Origin: Streptococcus sp. F0442
GTDB lineage: Bacteria > Bacillota > Bacilli > Lactobacillales > Streptococcaceae
Assembly: GCF_000314795.2 (NCBI RefSeq)
Contig: NZ_KB373316.1
Span: 62,001-126,000 of the forward strand
Direction: 5' to 3'
DNA length: 64,000 nt
Shown here: positions 1 through 8,685 of the stretch, piece after piece
How positions within the stretch are numbered: the stretch's first letter is position 1
Layout: every line of letters starts with the position of its first letter
Program-made: the position numbers and the translations under genes
The notes under the pieces: generated by a model
The model's database searches: none
Told to the model about the DNA's origin: nothing
Seen by the model: the letters and a program-made list of their open reading frames with translations, nothing else

Positions 1-2
1 AA

Positions 3-104
3 GAAGGTTCAACCTTTACCCTTCGTGATGTTGAAGCACGTGAAACCTATACCTTTGATAGCATTGATTTAATTGCAATGGAAATTTATGAATTGCTTTA
101 CTAA
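3..104 (+). CDS. 3' end of an unidentified gene
   Basis: Thirty-three codons of an open frame run in from the window edge and end in TAA. The visible tail is acidic (it ends DLIAMEIYELLY) and I do not recognise the family. A hairpin followed by a T-run begins 14 bases after the stop, consistent with a real gene end. The 5' part lies outside the window, so no function is offered. Confidence 0.5.
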   Translation, partial: EGSTFTLRDVEARETYTFDSIDLIAMEIYELLY

Positions 105-117
105 GCAGGTTAGTGGA

Positions 118-148
118 TGAGTTTGGGGTGGTCTCAAGCTCATTTTTT
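118..148 (+). terminator. rho-independent terminator upstream of folD
   Basis: An 8-bp stem (TGAGTTTG pairing with CAAGCTCA, one G-T wobble) encloses a 9-base loop and is followed by TTTTTT. It closes the preceding gene and separates it from folD. Confidence 0.6.
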
Positions 149-269
149 GTCTACCTGGCTATAGTTTTCGTCTATAGGAAATTCTAAATAGGAACAGTTA
201 GGTTTGAGAGATGAAATCTGCTATAATAGAGAGAAATATTTTCATTACTTGACTAGAAAGAGAATTGAC

Positions 270-1124
270 ATGACGACAATCATTGATGGGAAGGCGCTCG
301 CTTCAAAATTACAGGGTGAGATCGCTGAGAAAACAGCACGATTAAAAGAAGAGACAGGCCTGGTACCTGGTCTTGTTGTGATCGTGGTAGGAGATAATCC
401 AGCCAGTAAGATCTATGTAAGAAATAAAGAACGATCTGCTATTGCGGCAGGTTTTCGCAGTGAGGTGAGACGCCTTCCTGAAAGCATTCGCCAAGATGAA
501 TTATTAGAAGTGATTGAACAATACAATCAAGATCCTCTATGGCATGGGATTTTGGTGCAGTTGCCCCTTCCTAAGCATATCGATGCGGATGAAGTCCTTT
601 TAGCCATAGATCCGACAAAGGATGTGGATGGCTTTCATCCATTGAATATGGGGCGCTTATGGGCTGGCAATCCCCTCATGGTTCCTTCTACCCCAGCTGG
701 GATCATGGAGATGTTCAAAGAGTACGGGATTGATCTGGAAGGGAAGCGAGCGGTCGTGATTGGTCGTTCCAATATTGTTGGGAAACCCATGGCGCAGTTG
801 CTCCTCGCAAAAAATGCGACGGTGACCTTGACCCATTCCCGGACCCATCATTTGCCTAAAATTGCTAGAAGAGCGGATATCTTGGTTGTTGCGATTGGTC
901 GTGCGAAATTTGTAACAGCAGACTTCGTGAAAGAAGGCGCAGTGGTCATTGACGTCGGGATGAATCGCGATGAAGATGGCAAATTATGTGGGGATGTCGA
1001 TTTTGACTCTGTTGCACCCCTAGCTAGTCACATTACTCCAGTACCAGGAGGAGTTGGTCCTATGACCGTTACCATGTTGATGGAGCAAACCTACGAAGCA
1101 GCTGTTCGTACCTTAAAAAAATGA
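270..1124 (+). CDS. folD: bifunctional methylenetetrahydrofolate dehydrogenase/cyclohydrolase FolD
   Basis: FolD interconverts 5,10-methylene-THF, methenyl-THF and 10-formyl-THF using NADP, feeding purine and formyl-methionine synthesis in the cytoplasm. The 284-residue protein has the family's usual length. Visible landmarks are the catalytic Tyr49/Lys53 pair in [11 protein letters not shown], the QLPLP and [11 protein letters not shown] segments, the NADP-binding [14 protein letters not shown] and the C-terminal [11 protein letters not shown] signature. The open frame reaches back to 204, but the ATG at 270 starts exactly at the family N-terminus ([11 protein letters not shown]) behind an AGAAAGAGAA ribosome site, so it is preferred. 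A TATAAT at 222-227 would supply the promoter. The HAD gene follows within a few bases. Confidence 0.96.
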   Translation: MTTIIDGKALASKLQGEIAEKTARLKEETGLVPGLVVIVVGDNPASKIYVRNKERSAIAAGFRSEVRRLPESIRQDELLEVIEQYNQDPLWHGILVQLPLPKHIDADEVLLAIDPTKDVDGFHPLNMGRLWAGNPLMVPSTPAGIMEMFKEYGIDLEGKRAVVIGRSNIVGKPMAQLLLAKNATVTLTHSRTHHLPKIARRADILVVAIGRAKFVTADFVKEGAVVIDVGMNRDEDGKLCGDVDFDSVAPLASHITPVPGGVGPMTVTMLMEQTYEAAVRTLKK

Positions 1125-1128
1125 AAGT

Positions 1129-1911
1129 GTGAACGAGATGAAGTTTGTCTTTGATTTAGATGGAACCTTGTCATTCGATGGTCTTACCATCGATGATGAA
1201 ATCAAACAGGTCTTATTGAGAGCAGAAGAATTTGGCCATGAAGTCGCTTTTGCTTCTGCGCGTTCTTATCGGGATTGTTTAGGCCTTTTAGGGGATCAAC
1301 TGAGTCAGCAACTCGTGATTGGCTTAAATGGCGGGCTAGCTTATCGTCAGGGCCAACTGGTTTATGAGGATCAATTGGACAAGGATGTTTATCGAGAAGT
1401 CCTTGGTTTTTGTCGCCATTTCAATCTACCATTTTTTGTGGACGATACCTTTGATTATAGTGGTCAGATTTTGGAAAAGATTCCTTTTATTGCGAATGTG
1501 GATCCCCTCAAAAAAGCCCAGTATCGTTCTTTAGAGGACCTGACGGACCCGATTAAGGTTGTGATCTATATGGGGGCCCATGAGGAATTGGTAGATGAAA
1601 TCATTGAGCGAATTGAAAAGACCAATAAGGCCCACATTCGTTATCATGCTCATGAAAAATGTATCTATCTCAATCCAGTAAACACTCATAAAGCGACAAC
1701 AGTCGAAGAACTCTGTGGAGAAAATTTCGTGGCTTTTGGTAATGATCAAAACGATATTGAGCTCTTTGAAAAAGCTATTTATGCAGTTCAAATTGGCGAT
1801 TTTCCATCCCTTCGGCCTTACGCTGATGATCAATTAGTGGCCAAGCAAAATCATCCACAAGCTGTTGCTGCTAAGATCTTGCAAGTCTTCGCAGAATTCA
1901 GAGGAAAATAA
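1129..1911 (+). CDS. Cof-type HAD-IIB hydrolase
   Basis: A haloacid dehalogenase superfamily phosphatase of the Cof class, expected to dephosphorylate sugar phosphates or similar small metabolites. The first motif, FDLDGTLS, lies at the N-terminus with the nucleophile and acid/base aspartates; the terminal motif is FGNDQNDIELF, which binds magnesium. About 260 residues with a central type-IIB cap is normal. Start is uncertain: a GTG at 1129 lies five bases after the folD stop, and an ATG at 1138 gives MKFVFDLDGT, a more typical N-terminus. Neither has a strong ribosome site, so coupling to folD translation is likely. The substrate cannot be told from sequence. Confidence 0.88.
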   Translation: MNEMKFVFDLDGTLSFDGLTIDDEIKQVLLRAEEFGHEVAFASARSYRDCLGLLGDQLSQQLVIGLNGGLAYRQGQLVYEDQLDKDVYREVLGFCRHFNLPFFVDDTFDYSGQILEKIPFIANVDPLKKAQYRSLEDLTDPIKVVIYMGAHEELVDEIIERIEKTNKAHIRYHAHEKCIYLNPVNTHKATTVEELCGENFVAFGNDQNDIELFEKAIYAVQIGDFPSLRPYADDQLVAKQNHPQAVAAKILQVFAEFRGK

Positions 1912-1963
1912 AAGAAGGAGGGGGAGTTGTGGCTTCTCCTTTTTCGCTAGAAATGAGGAAAGT

Positions 1964-2842
1964 ATGAAAACAGTTCAGAAAGATGAGATTCAGCGTGTCA
2001 TTGTGCAGCGAGAGTCAAGATCTTATAAGGGTGATTTTGGCCGTCTGCTCTTGATTGGGGGGACTTATCCTTATGGTGGAGCCATCATTATGGCAGCCCT
2101 CGCTGCGGTTCACAGTGGAGCGGGGCTGGTCACTGTCGCAACAGATCCTGACAATCTGACGGCCCTTCATAGCCATCTTCCTGAATCCATGGGCTTTGAT
2201 CTAGCGGATCATGAACTCCTTTGTGAGCAATTGCAAAAAGCTAGCGTGATTTTAGTAGGGCCGGGCTTAAAGGAATCTAATGAAAACCAAGGAGTCTTAC
2301 AAATGATTTTTGAGCAGGTCTCTAGGCATCAGGTTCTGATTTTAGATGGAGGTGCTATTAGTCTTTTTGCAACTTCTCAATTTGACTTGCCAGAAGCTCA
2401 GTTGGTCTTTACCCCTCATCAAAAAGAATGGGAAAAACTATCGGGACTTGATCTAGCAAGCCAGACAGAAGAGAAGAGCCAAAGAGCTGTACAGAACTTT
2501 CGTGAAGGGACTGTCATAGTAGAAAAGGGGCCCCACACAAGAATTTGGACAAGTGGGCAAGATGTGGGCTATCAGCTAGATGTTGGTGGTCCTTACCAGG
2601 CAACAGGTGGCATGGGAGATACCTTGGCAGGGATGATCGCGGGGTTTGCAGGTCAATTTCCACAGGTCAGTCTCTATGAGCGCGTGGTGGTCGCGACCTA
2701 CCTCCATTCAGCTATTGCTGAAGACTTGAGCAAGGAGGCTTATGTAGTTTTACCAACAACCATCAGCAAAGAAATTCCCAAATGGATGAAGAAGTGGAGT
2801 GACAATTTAAACGAAAATGTTGAAAATGAAACGTTTTCATGA
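1964..2842 (+). CDS. nnrD: ADP-dependent NAD(P)H-hydrate dehydratase
   Basis: Repairs hydrated, inactive NADHX/NADPHX by ADP-dependent dehydration; a ribokinase-fold (YjeF C-terminal, CARKD) enzyme. The 292-residue protein shows KGDFGRLLLIGG near the N-terminus, the LVGPGL segment, TPHQKEWEKL, and the family's GGMGDTLAGMIAGF anion-hole/catalytic motif near residue 210. There is no NnrE epimerase domain, so it is the stand-alone dehydratase form. The frame is open from 1865, but ATG 1964 follows GAGGAAAGT at good spacing and matches the family start. Its last codons overlap a LacI-type half operator at 2827-2836. Confidence 0.88.
   Translation: MKTVQKDEIQRVIVQRESRSYKGDFGRLLLIGGTYPYGGAIIMAALAAVHSGAGLVTVATDPDNLTALHSHLPESMGFDLADHELLCEQLQKASVILVGPGLKESNENQGVLQMIFEQVSRHQVLILDGGAISLFATSQFDLPEAQLVFTPHQKEWEKLSGLDLASQTEEKSQRAVQNFREGTVIVEKGPHTRIWTSGQDVGYQLDVGGPYQATGGMGDTLAGMIAGFAGQFPQVSLYERVVVATYLHSAIAEDLSKEAYVVLPTTISKEIPKWMKKWSDNLNENVENETFS
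2827..2839. promoter_or_regulatory. imperfect LacI-type operator upstream of the repressor gene
   Basis: The sequence TGAAACGTTTTCA matches the two perfect TGAAACGTTTCA operators at 3914 and 3971 except for one extra T. It lies 34 bases before the repressor start and across the nnrD stop, so the repressor probably also controls itself. Confidence 0.6.
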
Positions 2843-2872
2843 TAGTATGGATGAAAGGAGGTGAAAAAATGA

Positions 2873-3865
2873 ATGAGCAAAAAAAAATCGATTACCATGA
2901 AAGATGTTGCAGCAGAAGCTGGAGTTAGTGTTGGGACAGTCTCTCGTGTCATCAATAATGAAAAAGGCATTAAAGAGGTGACCTTAAAAAAAGTTCAACA
3001 GGCAATTGAAAAACTTTCTTATGTCCCAGATGAATATGCGAGAGGATTAAAAACAAATCGTAGTAATATTATTGCTTTACTCATTCCAACCATTTGGCAT
3101 CCATTCTTTTCTGAGTTTGCTTATCATGTAGAAAAGGAATTATTGAAAAATCAATGTAAATTATTGATTTGTAATGCAGATAAAGATGCTCAAAACGAGA
3201 TAGAGTACATAAAATTACTTGAAAAAAATAAGGTAGATGGGATTATAGGGATCACCTATTCAGATATTGATAAGTATGTCTCATCAAATTTACCTTTTGT
3301 CAGTATTGACCGTCATTTTTCTGAAAATATCTATTGCGTAACTTCTGAAAATTTTCATGGTGGTCAACTAGCTTGTCGCGAATTAGTCAAACGCGATTGT
3401 CAAAATCTAGCTTACATTAGTGGTGTGAACAAACATTTGAATGAAACAACGGAACGGGGGAGAGGCTTCAAAGCGGAGGCTAAACAGAAAAATACGAACC
3501 TTTATTGTCTTGAAATGCCGGAACCACTGAATCAAGCAGAAGAGCAAATAAGAACCTTTTTTGAAAAGCATCCTCAGATTGATGGGATTTTCACAGTAAA
3601 TGATTTTATGGCCCTTCGTGTGATAAAAGTTTTAGGGGAGATGGGAAAAACTCCTGTAGAAGATTATCAGATTATTGGTTTTGATGGATTAAGACCAGCT
3701 TTTGATCAACCTTACTTACTTTCTACGATTGTTCAACAAATAGCTCAGATGGCTCAAGCAGCAGTTGAACTATTGCTTAAATTAATTCGTGAAGAAGAAA
3801 TAGATCAGAATGTAATTAGTTTACCGGTACATTTTTTTGAAGGAAACACAACAAAAAAATTATAA
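2873..3865 (+). CDS. LacI-family repressor of the sucrose/fructo-oligosaccharide operon
   Basis: Dimeric DNA-binding sugar sensor. Residues 8-55 form the LacI helix-turn-helix and hinge (MKDVAAEAGVSVGTVSRVIN, then LSYVPDEYARGLKT), followed by a periplasmic-binding-protein-like effector domain; 330 residues is standard. The ATG at 2869 is out of frame; ATG 2873, ten bases after AAAGGAGG, reads into the motif directly. It sits just upstream of, and in line with, the transporter and GH32 hydrolase genes whose promoter carries two perfect 12-bp palindromes, so it is the likely repressor, similar in role to pneumococcal SusR. The effector (sucrose or a phosphorylated product) is inferred. Confidence 0.93.
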   Translation: MSKKKSITMKDVAAEAGVSVGTVSRVINNEKGIKEVTLKKVQQAIEKLSYVPDEYARGLKTNRSNIIALLIPTIWHPFFSEFAYHVEKELLKNQCKLLICNADKDAQNEIEYIKLLEKNKVDGIIGITYSDIDKYVSSNLPFVSIDRHFSENIYCVTSENFHGGQLACRELVKRDCQNLAYISGVNKHLNETTERGRGFKAEAKQKNTNLYCLEMPEPLNQAEEQIRTFFEKHPQIDGIFTVNDFMALRVIKVLGEMGKTPVEDYQIIGFDGLRPAFDQPYLLSTIVQQIAQMAQAAVELLLKLIREEEIDQNVISLPVHFFEGNTTKKL

Positions 3866-3872
3866 AAAGCGC

Positions 3873-3901
3873 TTGACAAATTATGAAAGCGCTGTTATAA
3901 T
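3873..3901 (+). promoter_or_regulatory. consensus sugar-operon promoter containing a CRE
   Basis: TTGACA at 3873-3878 and TATAAT at 3896-3901 are separated by exactly 17 bases. The spacer and -10 edge (3883-3897) read ATGAAAGCGCTGTTA, matching the CcpA catabolite-response consensus at all but one fixed position. CcpA bound here would block polymerase, giving glucose repression of the operon. Confidence 0.85.
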
Positions 3902-3913
3902 TTAGTCATAAAA

Positions 3914-3925
3914 TGAAACGTTTCA
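3914..3925. promoter_or_regulatory. LacI-family operator O1
   Basis: Perfect palindrome TGAAACGTTTCA, 12 bases after the -10 box, where bound repressor would block initiation or clearance. Confidence 0.85.
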
Positions 3926-3970
3926 AAAAAACTCAACTATTTTAGTTTGGGTTAAAAAATCAATAAAAAA

Positions 3971-3982
3971 TGAAACGTTTCA
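3971..3982. promoter_or_regulatory. LacI-family operator O2
   Basis: Second identical palindrome TGAAACGTTTCA, 57 bases from O1 and immediately before the AAAGGAGG ribosome site of the binding-protein gene. Paired sites could allow cooperative binding. Confidence 0.85.
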
Positions 3983-3997
3983 AAAAAGGAGGACGCT

Positions 3998-5311
3998 ATG
4001 CGTAAAGGTATTAAGTTATCTGTAGTTGCAGCACTATCATTAGGATTGCTTGCAGGATGTGGTGGGGGATCAAAATCCAAAACAGCAAGTTCTTCGGACG
4101 AAATAAAAGTCTGGGTTCAATTCTCAGATGAAACAGCTGAGGGAAAAGCTTGGCAACAAGTTGTTGATAATTTCAACAAGTCAAAGAAAACTAAATACAA
4201 GGTTGTGACAGAATATATTCCACGTAGTGGTAGCGGTGGAGGATATGAAGATAAGGTCAACGCTGCTGTTACGACAAATAGTTTACCAGATGTTATTACG
4301 CTAGATGGACCAAACACTGCTGCCTATGCAAAATCAAAAGTGATTGCTCCCTTGGATGATTATCTAAAGGACAATGACATGGATGATGTACTGGACAGTA
4401 TTAAACAACAGGGAACTTATGATGGTAAATTCTATGCGTTTGGTTTTTCTGAATCAAATGTAGGTGTATACTATAACAAGAAGATGTTTAAGGAAGCTGG
4501 GATTGATGAAGCGAGTTTGCCAACCCTTGAAAAGCCATGGACCTGGTCTGAGTTTAATGCCATTGCTAAGAAATTAAAAGATCATTTTAATAAACCAGCA
4601 ATCGATTTCCGTTTGAATTCAAATGATGAGATGTTACCATATGCTTATATGCCTCTTATTTGGTCAAATGGTGGTTCTGTTGTAAATTCTAAAGGAACAA
4701 AAGCTGAAGGTTACTTCAATAGTAAGGAAAGTGTTGAAGCTGTTCAATTTATTCAAAATCTAGTAAAAGAGGATTACACTACAGTTAGTCCTGTTGAAAA
4801 AGGATTTGAAACAGGTGAGTATCCGATGGTTCTAAGCGGGTCTTGGACGATTGGGGATCTACAAACAAATTACAAAGATATTGATTTTGGTATTCTTCCT
4901 TATCCAGTTTCAGATAAAACGAAGAAATTGGTCTCACCTTCAGGTAGTTGGCAATTAGCTGTTACAACAAAATCTGATAAAAAAGAAGCTGCTGCTGAAT
5001 TTGTTAAGTTTGCAACAAATACAGAATCTAGTGAAATTATAAGCTTGGGGAACAGTGTTCTTCCAATCAGAAAATCAACAATTAAAAATATTAAGGATAA
5101 AGTATCTGAACCATTGCGCTTCTTGATGGAACAAAATGCTGTATCAGCCCATCCTCGTCCTGTTGTAGTAGCTTATCCACAAGTTTCACGCGCTTTCCAA
5201 CAAGCGATGCAAGATATCAGCTATTATAAAGATAATCCAGATGTACAAAAAGTATTAGATGCTCGTACTAAAGAAATGCAAACAGCAATCGACCAATCTT
5301 TAAATAAATAG
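3998..5311 (+). CDS. sugar ABC transporter substrate-binding lipoprotein
   Basis: Surface lipoprotein that captures the oligosaccharide for the two permeases encoded next. A signal peptide with lipobox LLAGC (Cys21) is followed by a family-1 extracellular solute-binding fold, with features such as AVTTNSLPDVITLDGPN and GFETGEYPMVLSGSW. At 437 residues it is ordinary for the CUT1 class; I recall the pneumococcal sus binding protein being larger, so this may be a different branch. It has its own ribosome site (AAAGGAGG) directly after operator O2, and a strong stem-loop follows it, so it is probably made in excess over the permeases. Substrate (sucrose or short fructo-oligosaccharide) is inferred from the GH32 gene in the operon. 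Confidence 0.92.
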   Translation: MRKGIKLSVVAALSLGLLAGCGGGSKSKTASSSDEIKVWVQFSDETAEGKAWQQVVDNFNKSKKTKYKVVTEYIPRSGSGGGYEDKVNAAVTTNSLPDVITLDGPNTAAYAKSKVIAPLDDYLKDNDMDDVLDSIKQQGTYDGKFYAFGFSESNVGVYYNKKMFKEAGIDEASLPTLEKPWTWSEFNAIAKKLKDHFNKPAIDFRLNSNDEMLPYAYMPLIWSNGGSVVNSKGTKAEGYFNSKESVEAVQFIQNLVKEDYTTVSPVEKGFETGEYPMVLSGSWTIGDLQTNYKDIDFGILPYPVSDKTKKLVSPSGSWQLAVTTKSDKKEAAAEFVKFATNTESSEIISLGNSVLPIRKSTIKNIKDKVSEPLRFLMEQNAVSAHPRPVVVAYPQVSRAFQQAMQDISYYKDNPDVQKVLDARTKEMQTAIDQSLNK

Positions 5312-5322
5312 TTGATATTCAA

Positions 5323-5366
5323 AAGGTGGAAGGAAAGTTATGAAATGTACCTTCCACCTTATTTTA
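5323..5366 (+). terminator. intra-operon stem-loop after the binding-protein gene
   Basis: An 11-bp perfect stem (AAGGTGGAAGG with CCTTCCACCTT, 16-base loop) followed by a T-rich stretch separates the binding-protein gene from the permeases. It probably acts as a partial terminator or 3' stabiliser that makes binding protein more abundant than permease. Confidence 0.75.
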
Positions 5367-5395
5367 TTTAATGATTTCATCTTAGGAGACGAACA

Positions 5396-6298
5396 ATGAG
5401 CGAAACAAAGAAAGTCGAAACAAAAAAGAAAGAACGTCTTAAAGAAAATATTATGGGCTATAGCTTTTTAGCTCCAGCCTTAGTATTACTTTTTATCTTT
5501 TTGGTGATACCTGTTGGTATGGTCATCTATTATGCCTTTACAGATTATTACCTATTGACCCCAGAGGACAGAAAATTTGTAGGGCTACAAAATTTCATGC
5601 GCTTAGCACAAGATCCGATCTTTATAAAAAGCTTCTTGAATACCTTGAAATTTGTTGTTTGGATTATTCCAGTACAACTTGGGGCAGCCCTTGGTATGGC
5701 TTTAATCGTAAATAAGAAACGTAAAGGAAACATGTTCTTTAAGGTAGCATTCTTTGCTCCTGTTGTGATGTCTCTCGTGGTTATCTCTATCCTTTGGCTA
5801 TACTTGTTAAATCCAAATAATGGTTTGCTCAATGCCCTACTGAATAAAATTGGTATCTCATCCCAACCATTTTTGACAAGTCCAAAGCAGGCCATGTATG
5901 CGATTGTCTTTGTTTCTGCATGGCAAGGAGCAGGATATCAAATGTTGTTGTTCCTTGGAGGAATGCAAAATATTCCACAAGATATCTATGAAGCTGCTGA
6001 GTTAGATGGATTTTCAAAATGGGCTCAATTCAGATACATCACAATGCCTTTATTGAAACCAACGGCCTTGTTTGTTCTATTGACAACGTTGATTTCAGCC
6101 TTTAAATTGATTGTGCAACCAATGGTCATGACTCAAGGTGGACCACTAAACTCAACAATTACAATGGTATATTATATTTACCAACAAGGTTTCACAGACC
6201 GTCTCGTTGGTTATTCAAGTTCTATTGCCTTAGTATTTACAACATTGATTGGTATGATCAGTCTTGTACAACGGCGAGTTTTGAAGGAGGACGATTAG
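5396..6298 (+). CDS. sugar ABC transporter permease 1 (MalF-like)
   Basis: Membrane component of a CUT1 importer with six predicted helices beginning near residue 20 (SFLAPALVLLFIFLVIPVGM). The EAA loop that docks the ATPase is visible as YEAAELDGFSKWAQFRYITMP near residue 200. Length 300 is typical. It starts after TAGGAGACGAAC and is one base away from permease 2. No ATP-binding subunit is encoded in this operon, so a shared sugar ATPase such as MsmK encoded elsewhere must power it (family knowledge, not shown here). Confidence 0.93.
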   Translation: MSETKKVETKKKERLKENIMGYSFLAPALVLLFIFLVIPVGMVIYYAFTDYYLLTPEDRKFVGLQNFMRLAQDPIFIKSFLNTLKFVVWIIPVQLGAALGMALIVNKKRKGNMFFKVAFFAPVVMSLVVISILWLYLLNPNNGLLNALLNKIGISSQPFLTSPKQAMYAIVFVSAWQGAGYQMLLFLGGMQNIPQDIYEAAELDGFSKWAQFRYITMPLLKPTALFVLLTTLISAFKLIVQPMVMTQGGPLNSTITMVYYIYQQGFTDRLVGYSSSIALVFTTLIGMISLVQRRVLKEDD

Positions 6299-6299
6299 G

Positions 6300-7145
6300 A
6301 TGAAACGTTTAAAACCGACTTCTATTTTAGAATATATTTTATTAATTCTATTAGCAGGCCTCTTTCTATTTCCTATGATCTGGATGGTGGTTTCAGCTAT
6401 GAAACCAGAAGCAGATGTGTACAAGAATTTAACAAGTTGGAAAGCATTCTTACCTAGTTTAAATCCAGCTGATTGGTTTAAACCATACCAAGAAGTTCTT
6501 TCACGTTTTAGTATTCTAACATACCTGGGGAACAGTATTTTTTATGCAGGAACATTTGCACTTGGCTCTATTATTGTTAATGCCTTAGGGGGATTTGCAT
6601 TTGCAAAAATAAATTTTACAGGTAAAAAAATTCTGTTTGGCTTTTTATTGGCCTTGTTAATCATTCCGATGGAAACAGTGTTGATTCCTCAATTTACAAT
6701 TATTAATTCACTTGGCTTAGTCAATAATCGTTTAGCGGTTATTATCCCTGGATTAGCTAGTGTCTTTAATATCTATCTTTTCCGGAACTTCTTTATTGCC
6801 ATTCCAGAAGAAATTATCGAATCTGCAAAAATAGATGGTGCAAGTATCTTGCGGATCTTTTTCAAGATTATGTTACCGATGTCGAAACCGGCAGTTGCAA
6901 CAGTAGGTGTTCTTTCCTTTATTTCTAGTTGGAATGATTATATCTGGCCATTGATGGTGTTAACCGATTCTTCAAAATTTTCAATGCAGGTAGCGATTAC
7001 AACTATTAATACAACTCAACCAGTTTATATCAATCAAGTAATGGCTGTTTTGACAATTTCTACAATTCCACTTATTCTAGTATATATCGTAGCACAAAAA
7101 TATATTATTCAAGGTTTAGGTGGGTCTGGAACAGGTATTAAGTAG
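6300..7145 (+). CDS. sugar ABC transporter permease 2 (MalG-like)
   Basis: Second CUT1 permease, 281 residues, six helices. The EAA motif reads IESAKIDGASILRIFFKIMLP near residue 180, and the C-terminus IIQGLGGSGTGIK is the G-rich tail usual in MalG homologues. The ATG follows GAAGGAGGACG inside the end of permease 1 and begins one base after its stop, so the two are translationally coupled. Confidence 0.93.
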   Translation: MKRLKPTSILEYILLILLAGLFLFPMIWMVVSAMKPEADVYKNLTSWKAFLPSLNPADWFKPYQEVLSRFSILTYLGNSIFYAGTFALGSIIVNALGGFAFAKINFTGKKILFGFLLALLIIPMETVLIPQFTIINSLGLVNNRLAVIIPGLASVFNIYLFRNFFIAIPEEIIESAKIDGASILRIFFKIMLPMSKPAVATVGVLSFISSWNDYIWPLMVLTDSSKFSMQVAITTINTTQPVYINQVMAVLTISTIPLILVYIVAQKYIIQGLGGSGTGIK

Positions 7146-7154
7146 GTGATAAGG

Positions 7155-8609
7155 ATGAAGGAAACTATTCGAAAAGCAAATCAGTATATCGATGAAAATA
7201 GGGAGAAGGTTGACCAGCAATATAGAGGATCCTTTCACTTACTACCTCCAATTGGCTGGATGAACGATCCTAATGGCTTTGTTTATTTCCGTGGGGAATA
7301 CCATTTGTTTTACCAATTCTATCCCTATGATAGTGTTTGGGGACCTATGCATTGGGGGCATGCTAAGTCAAAAGATCTCCTCCATTGGGAAGAATTACCA
7401 GTAGCTTTAGCACCAAGTGAAAACTATGATAAGGATGGTTGTTTCTCAGGAAGTGCTATTGTGAAAGATGACAAGCTCTATTTGCTTTATACTGGTCATA
7501 TAGATGATGAGGAGAAGCGAGAAGAGACCCAGTGTCTTGCAGTTTCAACGGATGGAGTTACTTTCGCAAAATTGCCAGCCAACCCAGTGATTCATGTGCA
7601 GCATATTGAGGGTATCGCAGATATTGCTGATTTTCGTGATCCCAAAGTCTTTGAATACCAAGGAATCTATTATACTGTAGTTGCTTCCAAAACAGTAGAT
7701 GATCGAGGGCAAATTCTCTTGTTTGCGTCAAGTAATCTAGAGGACTGGAGCTTTAAATCAGTCTTACTGGAAGGTGAAAAAGGGCAAGGTATCATGTGGG
7801 AATGTCCGGATTTCTTTCCCTTAGATGGTAAATGGGTCTTGATTCTGTCTCCCATTGAAATGGAAAGACAGCAAGAAAAATACTGGAATTTAAATTCGAC
7901 TGTTGCCTTTATTGGTGACATGAATTGGGAAACGGGTCAGTTTTTTGTCGATTCCTATGATGAAATTGATGGTGGCTTGGATTTCTATGCTCCTCAAACT
8001 TGTCAAGGACCAAATGGCGAACGATACATGGTTGCTTGGATGCAAATGTGGCAACGTTCCATCCCTAGTCATGACTTAGGTCATGGTTGGGCAGGAAGCA
8101 TGACGGTTCCTAGAAAATTAGGCTTGAAAGACGGAAGATTGGTTCAGGAGCTACCTGAGTCTGTGAAAAGTCACTTTATTGTAGAGAATGCACCAGAAAC
8201 CACTGTTAAGGGCAATCAGATCATGATCCCGGCTAGAGGGAAACAAACCTTGTTTGAGATAGATTCCAAATCAGGTCGCTCCTTTATCCTAAAATATGGG
8301 GATGAATCCGATGTTGATAGTGCCTTGCAATTGATTTACGATTCCTCCAATAAACGCTTTAGCTTGAGTCGAGACCAATTTGGACACCTCATTTCTGGAA
8401 AAGAAAGCCCAGAATTTCAATCAAGATGGATTCAGTTGGATGGTGAAAAGGATCATCATTTCTCGATTCTTCGAGATGCCAACTCAATTGAAGTATTCGT
8501 GGATGGTAAAACTCTATCAATGACCTTTTATGAAACGACTGAGAACCCTGTCTATACCTTCAAAGCAGATGAAGGGATCGATTTAGTTGTAAAAACATAT
8601 CAAAAATAG
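7155..8609 (+). CDS. GH32 sucrose-6-phosphate hydrolase / beta-fructofuranosidase
   Basis: Cytoplasmic glycoside hydrolase family 32 enzyme cleaving beta-fructosidic bonds of sucrose, its phosphate or short fructans brought in by the adjacent ABC importer. The three GH32 signatures are present: WMNDPNGF (nucleophile Asp) near residue 38, FRDPKVF (stabiliser Asp) near 160 and WECPDFF (acid/base Glu) near 215, followed by a C-terminal beta-sandwich. No signal peptide, so it acts inside. The frame opens at GTG 7146, but ATG 7155 sits six bases after AGGTG. Because uptake is by an ABC system rather than a PTS, unphosphorylated sucrose is the likelier substrate. It ends the operon at a strong terminator. 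Confidence 0.93.
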   Translation: MKETIRKANQYIDENREKVDQQYRGSFHLLPPIGWMNDPNGFVYFRGEYHLFYQFYPYDSVWGPMHWGHAKSKDLLHWEELPVALAPSENYDKDGCFSGSAIVKDDKLYLLYTGHIDDEEKREETQCLAVSTDGVTFAKLPANPVIHVQHIEGIADIADFRDPKVFEYQGIYYTVVASKTVDDRGQILLFASSNLEDWSFKSVLLEGEKGQGIMWECPDFFPLDGKWVLILSPIEMERQQEKYWNLNSTVAFIGDMNWETGQFFVDSYDEIDGGLDFYAPQTCQGPNGERYMVAWMQMWQRSIPSHDLGHGWAGSMTVPRKLGLKDGRLVQELPESVKSHFIVENAPETTVKGNQIMIPARGKQTLFEIDSKSGRSFILKYGDESDVDSALQLIYDSSNKRFSLSRDQFGHLISGKESPEFQSRWIQLDGEKDHHFSILRDANSIEVFVDGKTLSMTFYETTENPVYTFKADEGIDLVVKTYQK

Positions 8610-8634
8610 GTATATAAAAATCTCCTAAAGAAGA

Positions 8635-8666
8635 AAAGACAAGTCCTTAGACTTGTCTTTTTGTTG
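8635..8666 (+). terminator. terminator of the sugar operon
   Basis: Perfect 10-bp stem AAAGACAAGT/ACTTGTCTTT with a 6-base loop and T-run, 25 bases after the GH32 stop. Confidence 0.9.
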
Positions 8667-8685
8667 TATCCTAAATAGGTTTTGA

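Noticed and set aside
204-269. Extended N-terminus of FolD from ATG 204
   Set aside because: The added 22 residues overlap the TATAAT promoter, lack a ribosome site and are not part of the FolD family; ATG 270 fits.
6301-6312. TGAAACGTTTAA at the start of permease 2 as a third LacI operator
   Set aside because: It is the start of the coding sequence and breaks the palindrome in the right half; probably coincidence.
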